From positions 248,001-312,000 of the forward strand of contig NZ_FOMA01000006.1 of assembly GCF_900112495.1 (NCBI RefSeq): a stretch of 64,000 bases of DNA, written 5' to 3'. Both the position numbers and the translations under genes were made by a program. Numbering within the stretch: the stretch's first letter is position 1; every line of letters starts with the position of its first letter. This stretch comes from Bacillus sp. OV322. GTDB taxonomy: Bacteria > Bacillota > Bacilli > Bacillales > DSM-1321. Positions 34,075 through 42,443 of the stretch are shown in pieces. The notes beneath the pieces are model-generated. The model saw only the letters and a list, made by a program, of their open reading frames with translations, did not search any database and was not told where the DNA came from.

Positions 34075-34914
34075 TTATTTTTTTGAACTGCTGTTATCGT
34101 CAATCGGTATGGAAATGAGCTGATTAGAGCCCATGGCATTTGGCATTTTCCCATCCCATTTTTCAATCCAGCTATTTTGAATAACTTCCTTGCTGATTGA
34201 CTTTTTAATTGTTTCATTATATTCAGCAATTGCTTTCGCCTGTATTTGTTTTTTCTGTGCTTCTGCTTTGGCAATCTTAAGCTCAATCTGCTTTCTTTCT
34301 AATTCCTGTGCAGCTTCAACCCGTTTATCAATGGCTGCCTGTGTTGATTTATCAGGTTTTGGAACACCAAGTGTTAGATTGTCTACAGAAAAACCCAGCC
34401 GCCCAATATCTTCAGAAAATATTTTCTGGACGTTTACGGCTGCTTCAGACGATTTCTCTCCGTATGTATCGATGACAGAATACTTTGCGATTGCTTTCCG
34501 TCCTGCATCCCATAGTCTTGTTCTTAAATAAGATTGTTCTATTTGCTCCACATCTATCGGTCCGAATTTGTTGAAAACCCCTACCACTTTGTCTGGCTGG
34601 ATATTGTAATTATATGCAAAATCAATGGTGACATTTTTTCCGTCGGATGTAGCAACCTGAATATCCCTGTAATTTACTGTCTGCATTCTGACAGGATAAA
34701 CAGTAACCTTGTCGAACAGCCCTACTAAGTGCCAGCCTTGCCCAAGCGTTTTATTTTGTACGCCGCCATTAGGGCTGTATACAACACCTACATATCCATT
34801 TGGTATTTTTTGAATAAATAGTGCGGTAACTCCAAGCGCAAGGACTAAAGCGACAGCAACAATGATTCCGCCAAGTGCTTTGCGGTTTAATCCTTTTTTA
34901 TTTTTCGATTCCAT
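34075..34914 (-). CDS. Prohibitin-family SPFH membrane protein
   Basis: 279 residues. One N-terminal membrane helix (residues 13-35) is followed by an SPFH/band-7 domain (IPNGYVGVVYSPNGGVQNKTLGQGWHLV, then QVATSDGKNVTIDFAYNYNI) and a coiled coil (AAQELERKQIELKIAKAEAQKKQIQAKAIAEYNETIKK). SPFH proteins build ring-like scaffolds in ordered membrane zones. It is preceded by, and overlaps by 17 bases, a 49-residue membrane protein gene not apparent from long-frame analysis. Its exact role is unknown. Confidence 0.87.
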   Translation of the reverse strand: MESKNKKGLNRKALGGIIVAVALVLALGVTALFIQKIPNGYVGVVYSPNGGVQNKTLGQGWHLVGLFDKVTVYPVRMQTVNYRDIQVATSDGKNVTIDFAYNYNIQPDKVVGVFNKFGPIDVEQIEQSYLRTRLWDAGRKAIAKYSVIDTYGEKSSEAAVNVQKIFSEDIGRLGFSVDNLTLGVPKPDKSTQAAIDKRVEAAQELERKQIELKIAKAEAQKKQIQAKAIAEYNETIKKSISKEVIQNSWIEKWDGKMPNAMGSNQLISIPIDDNSSSKK

Positions 34915-35047
34915 TTTTGTCCTCCTCTAATTTTTTTTTCATCTTCTTTGCTGTATCCCCGACTTTTGTGAAAGCAGGAGAAATGATCAGCCAAACTCCC
35001 AAACATAACAGCAAAACAACAATTATTGAGCCAATCAGCACCTTCAA
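34898..35047 (-). CDS. 49-residue single-pass membrane protein coupled to prohibitin
   Basis: TTG 35047 lies eight bases after AAGGGGG. The protein begins MKVLIGSIIVVLLLCLGV, one hydrophobic helix, then FTKVGDTAKKMKKKLEEDKN, a basic/acidic amphipathic tail, and stops at 34898 inside the prohibitin gene. The overlap and the ribosome site of prohibitin (GAGGAGG within this frame) imply translational coupling. It is too short for usual gene calling. A subunit or partner of the SPFH assembly is a reasonable guess. Confidence 0.7.
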   Translation of the reverse strand: MKVLIGSIIVVLLLCLGVWLIISPAFTKVGDTAKKMKKKLEEDKNGIEK

Positions 35048-35562
35048 TGAAATCGCCCCCTTCTATTATTCTTGCATTAATTGGAAAAAAAGTCATTAGC
35101 ATAAGAAAATTGTTAATAAAAGGGCAGTAATCATTCAGGATAATTATGGCTAGATTAAGAGATATGCAGAGAACATGTATTTATGTGAGAAAATCACAGA
35201 ATTACAATGGAATAGTTATTCTAATGGTTTACAGAAAAAACATTGAGTCAGTGAAAATTACAATGTTCAGTAGTAAATGGTGACCAAGAAGGAAGAACAA
35301 GAATTATCGAAAAGTTCCAAAATTACTATATTATCAAAGTTTTGATTGAAATTGTGAATTCTACCTTCTATAATAATGAAGTAAAGGTTTACATACTGTT
35401 TTGACAGATAAAGAGGGTAGAATATTAAGAAAATTCTGTGATGAATTATAAAAATTTTTATTCCAGAATAATAAATATAATTTTCCGAATTCGATATCCC
35501 TTAAAAAGTAGCAATGGACGGTATTTTGCCTTATACATACTACGTTAAAAAGGAGCTGCAAA
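35048..35562. other. Gene-free AT-rich region
   Basis: About 500 bases between the divergent prohibitin and lipoprotein units. TTGACA occurs at 35401-35406 with a poor -10 (TATTAA, 16-base spacer). No ORF with a ribosome site, no repeat copy and no recognisable RNA were found. Confidence 0.4.
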
Positions 35563-36075
35563 ATGAGGAAGTTTTTAATTTTGTTTTCAGCATTTATGAT
35601 GTCTATTGGTTTAATGGCTTGTTCTTCGGAGGGTGAAGGAAATTCCGGCAAAAAGAAATCTTCTGCAGACAGCGCTGCAGATCAGCAAAAAGTAAAAAAA
35701 TCTCTTGTTCATCTTTACTCTGAGCTAGCAAACACTATTAATAGCAAAGATACTGACTTGAATACATACGAAGCATCAGGAGATAATACTGATGCAAAGA
35801 TGAAAACAAGCGCACAAGTCTCTGCAGCAGCTGTTGCTGAAGAACTGAAAAAAGTAAAAATACCGGCTGAATTAAAAAATCAAAGCAGTGATTTAGAAGC
35901 AGCTATTAAAGATTTTACAGATTCTTATCAAACTAAAGCAGACGAGCTGAAAAAATCTGCACCTGCACTTGATGGAGCAAATGCAACATTCACAAAGGGC
36001 GAAGATAAAATGGGCAAAGTATTTGAGGATGCAAAGCTGCTAAAGCCGAGCTTGAATAAAGAAGTTAACGGCTGA
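35563..36075 (+). CDS. Secreted lipoprotein of unknown function
   Basis: 170 residues. The signal peptide FLILFSAFMMSIGLMAC ends in a lipobox, followed by a Ser/Gly/Lys-rich spacer and a helical domain rich in Lys, Ala, Asp and Ser (residues 45-165). No cofactor or metal motif. The size and pattern resemble small DUF-type lipoproteins of Bacillus cell envelopes. AAGGAG precedes ATG. Monocistronic, with its own terminator. Confidence 0.72.
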   Translation: MRKFLILFSAFMMSIGLMACSSEGEGNSGKKKSSADSAADQQKVKKSLVHLYSELANTINSKDTDLNTYEASGDNTDAKMKTSAQVSAAAVAEELKKVKIPAELKNQSSDLEAAIKDFTDSYQTKADELKKSAPALDGANATFTKGEDKMGKVFEDAKLLKPSLNKEVNG

Positions 36076-36088
36076 TTATAAAGCTTGA

Positions 36089-36118
36089 AAAATCCTGGTG
36101 CAGCCGGGATTTTTTTTT
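36089..36118 (+). terminator. Intrinsic terminator
   Basis: AAATCCTGG and CCGGGATTT pair with one G-U around TGCAG, followed by T-rich DNA. Confidence 0.8.
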
Positions 36119-36124
36119 GCCATC

Positions 36125-36151
36125 TTGAAAATACTTCTGAAGTATTTTCAA
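36125..36151. repeat. Perfect 27-bp palindrome
   Basis: TTGAAAATACTTC and GAAGTATTTTCAA are exact reverse complements separated by one T. It follows the terminator directly and has no T run of its own. Either an operator-like site or a stem that could form a cruciform. Confidence 0.7.
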
Positions 36152-36315
36152 GCAAGCTGACATGAAGAATTACCAATCCACTGCAAGCTTATGGTTGTTC
36201 ATCGCCGCCGGAATATGATCTCATTGGACATAGACCCTTTTTTTGAATAAACTGAATATACAGTGTTTATATGGATGCATGAAATACAATAAAGCAGAAA
36301 GCAGGGGAGAAGGAT

Positions 36316-37188
36316 ATGGAAAAAGCATTGGTACTTGGCGGCACACGTTTTTTTGGAAAGCACCTGGTAAACGCTCTTTTGGAAAAAGGAGTGGATGTTA
36401 CGGTTGCCACAAGGGGTAAAAACGATATTCCTTTTGGAGATAAAGTTAAAACTATTTCTTTTGACAGAAATGATGAAAGCAGTTTTTTTAGTGCCTTCAA
36501 GGATGGCAAGTGGGATGTTGTTTTTGATCAGATTTGTTATACAGCCAAAGATGCCAGGGAAGCAATCAGTGTGTTTGCTGGTAAAACAGAACAGTACATA
36601 TTCACATCTTCCATGTCGGTGTATGAGTTTTCAGAAGACATGCTTTCTGAAGGTGATTTTGATCCTTATCATTATAATATTCCGCAAGAACACCAGGATG
36701 TTTCTTATGGCGAAGGGAAGAGGCTGGCAGAATCTGTGTTTTGCCAGGAAGCACCATTCAAAACCGTTTGTGTCAGGTTTCCTATTGTACAGGGAATAAA
36801 CGATTATACCAATCGGCTAACCTTTCATATTGACCGGATTGAGGCAGGGAAAGAGATATATTTCAGTAATCCCGAAGCCGCTATTTCTTTCATCACAGAA
36901 GAAGAGGCCGGGGAATTTCTATGCTGGGCCGCAAATGCAGGGATTGAAGGCCCAATTAATGCGGTATCAAACGGCCTTCTTACACTAAGGGATATGCTGG
37001 GGCTTATCGAAAACGAAACTGGAAAAAGCTTTATTTTGGCAAATGAAAAAAATCAGGATAATGAATCACCTTATAATTCACCTGTCACATGGGTAATGAG
37101 CAATAAAAAAGCAAAAGAACTGGGATTTGCATTTACTGATATAAATGAATGGATGCCGGGCCTGATTCATGAGGTACACCGAAAATAA
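36316..37188 (+). CDS. NAD(P)-dependent epimerase/reductase (extended SDR)
   Basis: 290 residues. LVLGGTRFFGKHLVNALLEKG is the nucleotide-binding loop, SSMSVY holds the catalytic Ser and SYGEGKR the YxxxK pair. The protein is shorter than GalE and lacks clear UDP-sugar motifs, resembling the group annotated as NAD-dependent epimerase/dehydratase with open substrate. GGGGAGAAGGAT precedes ATG. Monocistronic. Confidence 0.82.
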   Translation: MEKALVLGGTRFFGKHLVNALLEKGVDVTVATRGKNDIPFGDKVKTISFDRNDESSFFSAFKDGKWDVVFDQICYTAKDAREAISVFAGKTEQYIFTSSMSVYEFSEDMLSEGDFDPYHYNIPQEHQDVSYGEGKRLAESVFCQEAPFKTVCVRFPIVQGINDYTNRLTFHIDRIEAGKEIYFSNPEAAISFITEEEAGEFLCWAANAGIEGPINAVSNGLLTLRDMLGLIENETGKSFILANEKNQDNESPYNSPVTWVMSNKKAKELGFAFTDINEWMPGLIHEVHRK

Positions 37189-37203
37189 ATAAGTATAAGA
37201 ATA

Positions 37204-37240
37204 AAGCTGGATTTCAAAAAAAGGAGATTTCCGGCTTTTT
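37204..37240 (+). terminator. Intrinsic terminator
   Basis: GCTGGA and TCCGGC arms (one G-U) with a long loop, followed by five T. Confidence 0.5.
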
Positions 37241-37370
37241 CATGTTCTTTTTTTATGATTACTGTTCTTTAATGAGTTTTTTATTCGATTGGATGATTAA
37301 TTCGAGTTTATGGAGCGGAAAACAGCCTCCTCGCTCCAGCAGCAAAAAATATGAAAATAGTCTTTTTATG

Positions 37371-37582
37371 TGGCTCTTTTTTTAAAGATTGTTGATTTGT
37401 TATGTGAGGCGTTCCAAATGTCAAGTCAGGTTGATTGGAGCGTAAGGTGTGATACTCCTGCGGGATTAGCAGAACAGGTGAGACCAGGAGGCTCACCGGC
37501 TGCACTGCGGAAAGCGAGCATCCTGGAGCGGAAATCAGCCACCTTGTTTCATAGCAACAAAGTTTACGATAACTGCCTTTTA
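37371..37582 (+). repeat. Dispersed MITE-like repeat, near full length
   Basis: Begins TGGCTCTTTTTTTAAAG and ends CAAAGTTTACGATAACTGCC. The core has GGTTGATTGGAGCG, GATACTCCTGCGGG, GGTGAGACC, GGCTCACCGGCTGC and CATCCTGGAGCGG. Flanking T-rich hexamers resemble each other (TTTTTATG, TTTTATAT). Confidence 0.8.
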
Positions 37583-37764
37583 TATTAAAGCTAATAAAAA
37601 ATATCCCAGCAGCGGCGCGGTTAATGAAGGCTGTTATTGAGTGGGAAAATTTACAGGATAAAAAGTCGTGCCAAAAAGTATTGACAGATTCATGCCGTGC
37701 TTTTATTATAAGAAATGTAAAAACGCATACTAAGAAATTCCAAAACGCAAAGGGGTAAAATACA

Positions 37765-37833
37765 ATGGCATTCGAGTTAGTCTTTAATATTATATATATG
37801 CTTTTTTCTTCTAACAAAGATAAAAAGAAATAA
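37765..37833 (+). CDS. Possible 22-residue hydrophobic peptide
   Basis: AAAGGGG is spaced nine bases before ATG 37765; the frame encodes MAFELVFNIIYMLFSSNKD then three Lys. A short hydrophobic helix with a basic tail looks like a membrane peptide or type I toxin, but no antitoxin RNA was identified. Low certainty. Confidence 0.3.
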   Translation: MAFELVFNIIYMLFSSNKDKKK

Positions 37834-37991
37834 TATAATACGGGATTTTCTCCTCAAACAATCAAGACAAAGAGAATGAAGATCAAAGAAAGCAAATCTT
37901 TATTCTTACATAGTGAAGATGCTTTCCCTTTGCAGCAGCTTTCAAGAAAAGCAAAACATAAGAATTTTTTTGCTCCATAATTTCATATCGG

Positions 37992-38095
37992 CTTATCAAG
38001 AGAGGCGGAGGGACTAGGCCCTGTGAAACCTCGGCAGCGGACTCCTTTATAGGAGTACTGTGCCAATTCCAGCAAGCGTATGCTTGAAAGATAAG
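37992..38095 (+). promoter_or_regulatory. SAM-I (S-box) riboswitch aptamer
   Basis: CTTATCAAGAGAGGCGGAGG opens the aptamer; GACTAGGCCCTGTGAAACC, CTCGGCAGC, GTGCCAATTCCAGC and GAAAGATAAG follow in the correct order. P1 pairs CTTATC with GATAAG; the P3 arm is ACTCCT/AGGAGT. These are the conserved S-box elements. It should terminate transcription when S-adenosylmethionine is plentiful. Confidence 0.95.
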
Positions 38096-38117
38096 AAGAG
38101 AATATCATTGTGCATCC

Positions 38118-38150
38118 GCCTCTTCTTACATTTTGTAAGAAGAGGCTTTT
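38118..38150 (+). terminator. Riboswitch terminator
   Basis: GCCTCTTCTTACA and TGTAAGAAGAGGC form a 13-bp stem with loop TTT, followed by TTTTATTTT. AAGAAGAG immediately after the aptamer (38094-38101) matches the stem's right arm and can act as antiterminator partner. Confidence 0.9.
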
Positions 38151-38206
38151 ATTTTGCCCACCAAGCCCCAAAAACATGTAAAACATTGAAAGGAGCTGGA
38201 AACACT

Positions 38207-38362
38207 ATGGCTAACCAAACAGCAGAAGCGAGGAAAAGCTGTTTGATTGATACCTTAATCAATCATGGTATATATAAGAAAAACAACGTACATTTATTTC
38301 AGCTGACACTTTTGGAACTCGAAGATGAATATGCTAATATTTTCGGAAAAAGTGCGGAATAA
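38207..38362 (+). CDS. FbpA-like small protein under SAM riboswitch control
   Basis: 51 residues from ATG 38207, after AAAGGAG. ARKSCLIDTLINHGIYKKN and LFQLTLLELEDEYANIFGK agree with the Fur-regulated basic protein FbpA family (YLIDKLI-YKK-LFELTLSELE). FbpA proteins act with the small RNA FsrA in iron sparing in B. subtilis. Here the only visible control element is the S-box, 57 bases upstream; I saw no Fur box. Whether the riboswitch originally served another, lost gene is open. Confidence 0.72.
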   Translation: MANQTAEARKSCLIDTLINHGIYKKNNVHLFQLTLLELEDEYANIFGKSAE

Positions 38363-38442
38363 CGGGCTCACTGGATACATGCCTGTTTTACTGTGTCATT
38401 ATTAGCTGGCACAGTAATTAATGTTGTGTTTCCAGTAAGCTG

Positions 38443-38474
38443 GAACCCTTCACGTAGAGATATAGAAGGGTTTT
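38443..38474 (+). terminator. Intrinsic terminator
   Basis: AACCCTTC and GAAGGGTT with a 13-base loop and a short T run. TTCCAG-TAAG-CTGGAA just before it forms a second hairpin. Confidence 0.5.
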
Positions 38475-38696
38475 GCAGGAATTCAGTTATTTAGCGCGCA
38501 TTTCTGCTATGTTTTTGACTCCATAAGGCCTCGTTGAACCCATTTTCACTGCTCCCCGCCATTTGTCAATTTTCTTGGGATAGCCCAGCAGGCCAGTTGT
38601 TTCAGCCGCTCTGTTCCTTCTTTCCGCCGTTTATGGCAAGACAGATTTAAAAAGGCTAAATCAACAGTACAGGTTAATCTGTGCAGGCAAGAGCAA

Positions 38697-39710
38697 TTAT
38701 ACTAAATGGAAAAGATGTATTAAATAATATCCAAGAAATGAAAGCAAGACGGACCCAATTAAACCAGCTGCAAAAGAAGGAAGCCCTAACCGCCTGAATG
38801 CTGAGAGATCAACACTAAGACCGAGGCCTGCCATTGCCATTGCAATCAGCATATAAGCTGCCAAAACAGCAAAATTTGATATATAATCAGGAAAAACCCC
38901 TAATGTATGGACGGAGCTTGCGGCTATAAAGCCGATAATAAACCATGGAACAGGAAGTTTTCTCCAGTCTCTCTTACTCTTTTCAGGAGCTTTGCTTTTC
39001 ATAAAAAAACCGATCAGAAGAGCAACAGGAACGAGTAAGGCTACCCTGGTCAACTTTACAATGACAGCTAAATCTATAGCATTCTTTCCCGCCGGGGCGG
39101 CTGCAGCAATAACATGGGCAATTTCGTGCAGGGTGCTTCCGGCAAATATTCCATAAGCATGAGGCGAGAGCCCAAGTACTGGATAAAGTAAGGTATAAAT
39201 CAAAGTGAAAATGGTGCCTAAAATGGCAACAGAAGCAGCTGCTATGGCAGTTACCTCATCTTTTGCTTTAATTTGGGCTGCGATTGCAACTACTGCAGCA
39301 GCACCGCATATGGCCGTCCCGCAAGCAGTCAGTATGGCAAGCTCCTTCCCTGCTTTGAACCACCGAGAAAACGAGTAAACAGCGGCTAGCGTGAAAGCAA
39401 TATGTATGGCAGCAAGCAAGAACACCAATGGCCCTGCATGCAGGATATCTGCCAGGTTTAATCTCATGCCGAGCAGGATGATTCCAGTCCTGAGCAATTT
39501 TTTGCTTGAAAAATTAGTCCCTGCTCTGATAGATGGCGGAACTGCAGCGGACGCCCTCCAGAGGACGCCAATCAGGATGCTAATAACTAATTGTCCTAAT
39601 ATACTCAAAAATGGAAGCTGTGATAGGTATTTCGCAGCTATGGCAATAAACAGTGTAAGCCCAATACCCAGGAAAAATCCTGATGTGCTTCGGCAATGTA
39701 ATTTTTTCAA
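38697..39710 (-). CDS. YeiH-family (UPF0324) putative sulfate/anion exporter
   Basis: 337 residues, about ten membrane helices. KLLRTGIILLGMRLNLADI, ACGTAICGAAAVVAIAAQIKAKDEVTAIAAASVAILGTI and AGSTLHEIAHVIAAAA are hallmarks of the YeiH family. TTG 39710 is nine bases after GGAG; ATG 39743 lacks a ribosome site. The divergent LysR gene resembles CysL-type regulators, and the pairing with sulfur metabolism, plus the S-box gene next door, hints at sulfur-anion export, which is inference. Confidence 0.85.
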   Translation of the reverse strand: MKKLHCRSTSGFFLGIGLTLFIAIAAKYLSQLPFLSILGQLVISILIGVLWRASAAVPPSIRAGTNFSSKKLLRTGIILLGMRLNLADILHAGPLVFLLAAIHIAFTLAAVYSFSRWFKAGKELAILTACGTAICGAAAVVAIAAQIKAKDEVTAIAAASVAILGTIFTLIYTLLYPVLGLSPHAYGIFAGSTLHEIAHVIAAAAPAGKNAIDLAVIVKLTRVALLVPVALLIGFFMKSKAPEKSKRDWRKLPVPWFIIGFIAASSVHTLGVFPDYISNFAVLAAYMLIAMAMAGLGLSVDLSAFRRLGLPSFAAGLIGSVLLSFLGYYLIHLFHLV

Positions 39711-39838
39711 TATTGACCACTCCAAACAGATGTTTATAATCATACTCTAAACGTATCAGTATCATAAGTTAAATATATTTATTCTATCGTAATCATTAAA
39801 AATGTTAATGATAAAATAAAATGAAGGGAGGAGCTGCT

Positions 39839-40723
39839 TTGATTACAGAATCCATGAAGGTTTTTACAGCTGTAGTTGAACTAAGGAATTTTTCCCGGGC
39901 TGCAGAGCTTCTGAAATTATCTCAGCCAAGTGTCAGTGTTCATATTAAAAACCTTGAACATGAAATGGGCGCCAAATTAATTCAGCGTTCACCGAAGCGT
40001 GTCCAAATGACAGAAGCAGGTGAAATTCTGTATAAGCATGCCAAACAAATCCTTTTCCTTCATCAGCAGGCGAAACAGGAAATTGATGATCTGACAAACC
40101 AGGTGACAGGAATGATTAGAGTAGGAGCAAGCTTTACCATCGGAGAATATATACTCCCGAAGATTGTTGCAGAATACGCCGGGCAATATCCCAAAGTAGA
40201 TTTTGAAATCATGATTTCAAATACAGAAGAAGTACTTAACGGAGTGAGTGAGAGCTCATTGGATTTGGGGCTGATTGAAGGTGATTCTTCTTATGATGAA
40301 CTCCAAACAGAGTTTTTCCTAGATGATGAAATGATTTTGCTGCTTCCTTCCTCACACCCTTTGTCGCAAAAGAGGGTGATTGAAAAGGGACTTCTCCAAA
40401 ACCAGATTTGGATAATGAGAGAACAAGGTTCAGGAACGAGGACCTTCACAGACAGATTTATAGAGGAAGGTAATATTACTGTGCAGCGGTCCTTTATTTT
40501 CAGCAGCAGCCAGGGAGTTAAAGAAGCGGTTATGGCTGGTCTGGGCATATCGCTGTTATCCCGCTGGACAGTAGGCAGAGAGCTGGAAATGGGAGAGCTG
40601 AGTATTTGCCGTATTAAAGGCTGCCCTTTGAATCGGCATTTGTCTTTTGTTCAGTATAAGAAGCATGCACCTTCCAAAGCGATGGAAATGTTCAGGGAAA
40701 AAGTATTTAACTTGTCTTTATAA
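39839..40723 (+). CDS. LysR-family regulator, CysL-like
   Basis: 294 residues. The N-terminal HTH is MKVFTAVVELRNFSRAAELLKLSQPSVSVHIKNLEHEMGAKLIQR; a periplasmic-binding-type effector domain follows (RVGASFTIGEYILPKI, LDLGLIEG, FTDRFIEEG). TTG 39839, close behind GGGAGGAG (39826-39833), is preferred to ATG 39821, which has no site. Divergent from the YeiH gene, its probable target. It resembles CysL (YwfK) in the effector domain. Confidence 0.83.
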   Translation: MITESMKVFTAVVELRNFSRAAELLKLSQPSVSVHIKNLEHEMGAKLIQRSPKRVQMTEAGEILYKHAKQILFLHQQAKQEIDDLTNQVTGMIRVGASFTIGEYILPKIVAEYAGQYPKVDFEIMISNTEEVLNGVSESSLDLGLIEGDSSYDELQTEFFLDDEMILLLPSSHPLSQKRVIEKGLLQNQIWIMREQGSGTRTFTDRFIEEGNITVQRSFIFSSSQGVKEAVMAGLGISLLSRWTVGRELEMGELSICRIKGCPLNRHLSFVQYKKHAPSKAMEMFREKVFNLSL

Positions 40724-41061
40724 GATAGAAAACCAATATCAGTGAATATGAATAACTTTCCTATATTCAAATGTTTTTCCACATGGTATCGTCAGTTTGA
40801 ATCATTTTCCATAATTAAAAGATCATGTTTATTTTATATAAACTAATAAAGTAATATAGCGAATTTCCCATGCGGCTGAATCTTATCTTGGAATGTTAAT
40901 CTGCAGTCTTGGCAGGTTCAAGCCGGGTTTTTGATATCAAAAAGAAGAAAGCTAAGGTAATAGCAGGTTGATGCGCGCGTCAGTTTCAGAGTAATAGTGA
41001 TTTTAGTGTTGGAGAATGATTGCTGCTAAAAACATTCTGTATCTATAAAGGAGTTTTAATT
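40724..41061. other. Gene-free region before the LysM gene
   Basis: AT-rich, with one weak hairpin (CTTGGCAGGTTCAAGCC near 40910) and no clear T-run. No ORF, repeat copy or strong promoter was recognised. Confidence 0.4.
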
Positions 41062-41916
41062 ATGAAAAAAATGTCTCAAAAAGTGGCTGCCTCAGCAATA
41101 GCTGCGTCTATATTTTTTGCAGGGGGGGCTGTTGTAAAGCTTGCTGATGCCTCTGCGGCAGCTGTTTCAGCTTCAAAATATCAAAATGATATAAATACGT
41201 TTGCCGCTCATTATGCAAAAATTCTCCATAAAGTTGAAAGCTATAAAATCAAGCTAGACGCTGCAAAAAGTGAAAAAGAGGCTGACAGTATTTATGGTGC
41301 CTACATGAATTATTTGGACAATGCTATAGACGACGAGTCAGACTTACTCGGATTGAAACATGATCTGCAGAAAATGGACGGCTATTTGTATGACACATTG
41401 GTTACCATCTACAACCTTGAAGTTGACACAATTAATTATCTGCAAAAAGATTTATCAAAAGAAGAATATAAAAAAGCAAGCGATAAAGGAGTTGCCTTTA
41501 TAGCAAAGCAAGACAGCTTGTTTAAAAAAGAGGCAAATATATATAAAGCAAAGCATCATATAAGTTTCAGCAAAGATATGAAATATTTACTTGACGATGA
41601 AACTTCAGGTACACCTGCGGAAAAAAATACCTATACCGTTAAAAAAGGAGACTCCCTGTATCAGATTGCAAAAAAATATCATACAACTTCTGCAGAATTA
41701 AAGAAGCTCAACTCTCTTAAAAGCGATGTTCTTAAAATTGGACAGGTATTAAAGGTTCCTGTCCAGACTGCGCCAGTAAAGACATATACCGTAAAAAAAG
41801 GGGACACCCTAAGTGCAATCAGCAAAAAAGTGCAGGTATCAGTTGCAGCTTTAATCAAAATAAATTCTTTGAAAACTGATCATTTATCCATAGGACAGGT
41901 TTTAAAATTAAGATAA
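41062..41916 (+). CDS. Secreted protein with two LysM domains
   Basis: 284 residues from ATG 41062, eight bases after AAAGGAG. A signal peptide (KVAASAIAASIFFAGGAVV, cleavage probably after ADASAAA) is followed by a helical domain of about 150 residues rich in Lys, Asp and Tyr, and two LysM repeats, YTVKKGDSLYQIAKKYHTT near 191 and YTVKKGDTLSAISKKVQVS near 241. LysM binds peptidoglycan, so the protein sits in the wall. There is no hydrolase domain. Monocistronic. Confidence 0.85.
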   Translation: MKKMSQKVAASAIAASIFFAGGAVVKLADASAAAVSASKYQNDINTFAAHYAKILHKVESYKIKLDAAKSEKEADSIYGAYMNYLDNAIDDESDLLGLKHDLQKMDGYLYDTLVTIYNLEVDTINYLQKDLSKEEYKKASDKGVAFIAKQDSLFKKEANIYKAKHHISFSKDMKYLLDDETSGTPAEKNTYTVKKGDSLYQIAKKYHTTSAELKKLNSLKSDVLKIGQVLKVPVQTAPVKTYTVKKGDTLSAISKKVQVSVAALIKINSLKTDHLSIGQVLKLR

Positions 41917-41928
41917 AAGGCTAAAAAA

Positions 41929-41958
41929 AACTGGACATGGGTTCTTCCATGTCCAGTT
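41929..41958. terminator. Bidirectional terminator
   Basis: AACTGGACATGG and CCATGTCCAGTT pair perfectly around GTTCTT, with A-rich and T-rich flanks. Confidence 0.88.
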
Positions 41959-41970
41959 GATTTTTATTCA

Positions 41971-42105
41971 TTAATAACCAGACCAGCACACCGCACCAAT
42001 AATGATCAAAAGAATGAACAATACCACGATAAGTGCAAATCCGCTTCCATAACCGCCAGTTGCTGCTGGAGCAGTATACCCATATCCGCATCCGCCAAAG
42101 CACAT
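41971..42105 (-). CDS. YjcZ-family sporulation peptide
   Basis: 44 residues: a Gly/Tyr-rich start MCFGGCGYGYTAP, then GSGFALIVVLFILLIIIGA and the end VCWSGY. The FALIVVLFILLIIVG helix is the signature of the YjcZ/YhfH-like small sporulation proteins found in many copies in Bacillaceae. ATTAGGAGGAATT precedes ATG 42105. Longer frames overlapping it in other phases are not real. Probably a spore envelope peptide. Confidence 0.87.
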   Translation of the reverse strand: MCFGGCGYGYTAPAATGGYGSGFALIVVLFILLIIIGAVCWSGY

Positions 42106-42338
42106 AATAAATTCCTCCTAATTAGTTTTTGAAGAATGCCTTATGCGATTCCTCAATATACCCTATGTCAGAAACAGAGATCCGGATTGGACTTTGACCT
42201 ATTTTTATTTTTTTCAGTGTATTCTATTTAGAAAGCTAAAAGGTGCAGGGAGCTGCTGTAACGGCTATACTGAATGTATCAGTTTTTTCGGTGCTGATAT
42301 TTAATTGGCTCCTGAAAAGCAGCATCTGATATTAAGGG

Positions 42339-42370
42339 GCAGGCGGCTATGCAGCAGCATAGCCGCCTGC
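42339..42370. other. Very stable 14-bp GC-rich hairpin without T run
   Basis: GCAGGCGGCTATGC and GCATAGCCGCCTGC are exact reverse complements around AGCA. The flanks are not T-rich, so an intrinsic terminator is unlikely. It is the only notable feature in the 338-base gap between the YjcZ peptide and the PAP2 gene. Confidence 0.75.
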
Positions 42371-42443
42371 CGGAAGCGGAAATCTGCAGGCAAGATTCAC
42401 AAAAAAATCCTGTATAGAAATATGCAAATTTGAAGGAGATAGT

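Noticed and set aside
37765-37833. Type I toxin-antitoxin system
   Set aside because: The hydrophobic peptide could be a toxin, but I found no convergent promoter or antisense RN terminator that would support an antitoxin; kept only as a low-confidence ORF.
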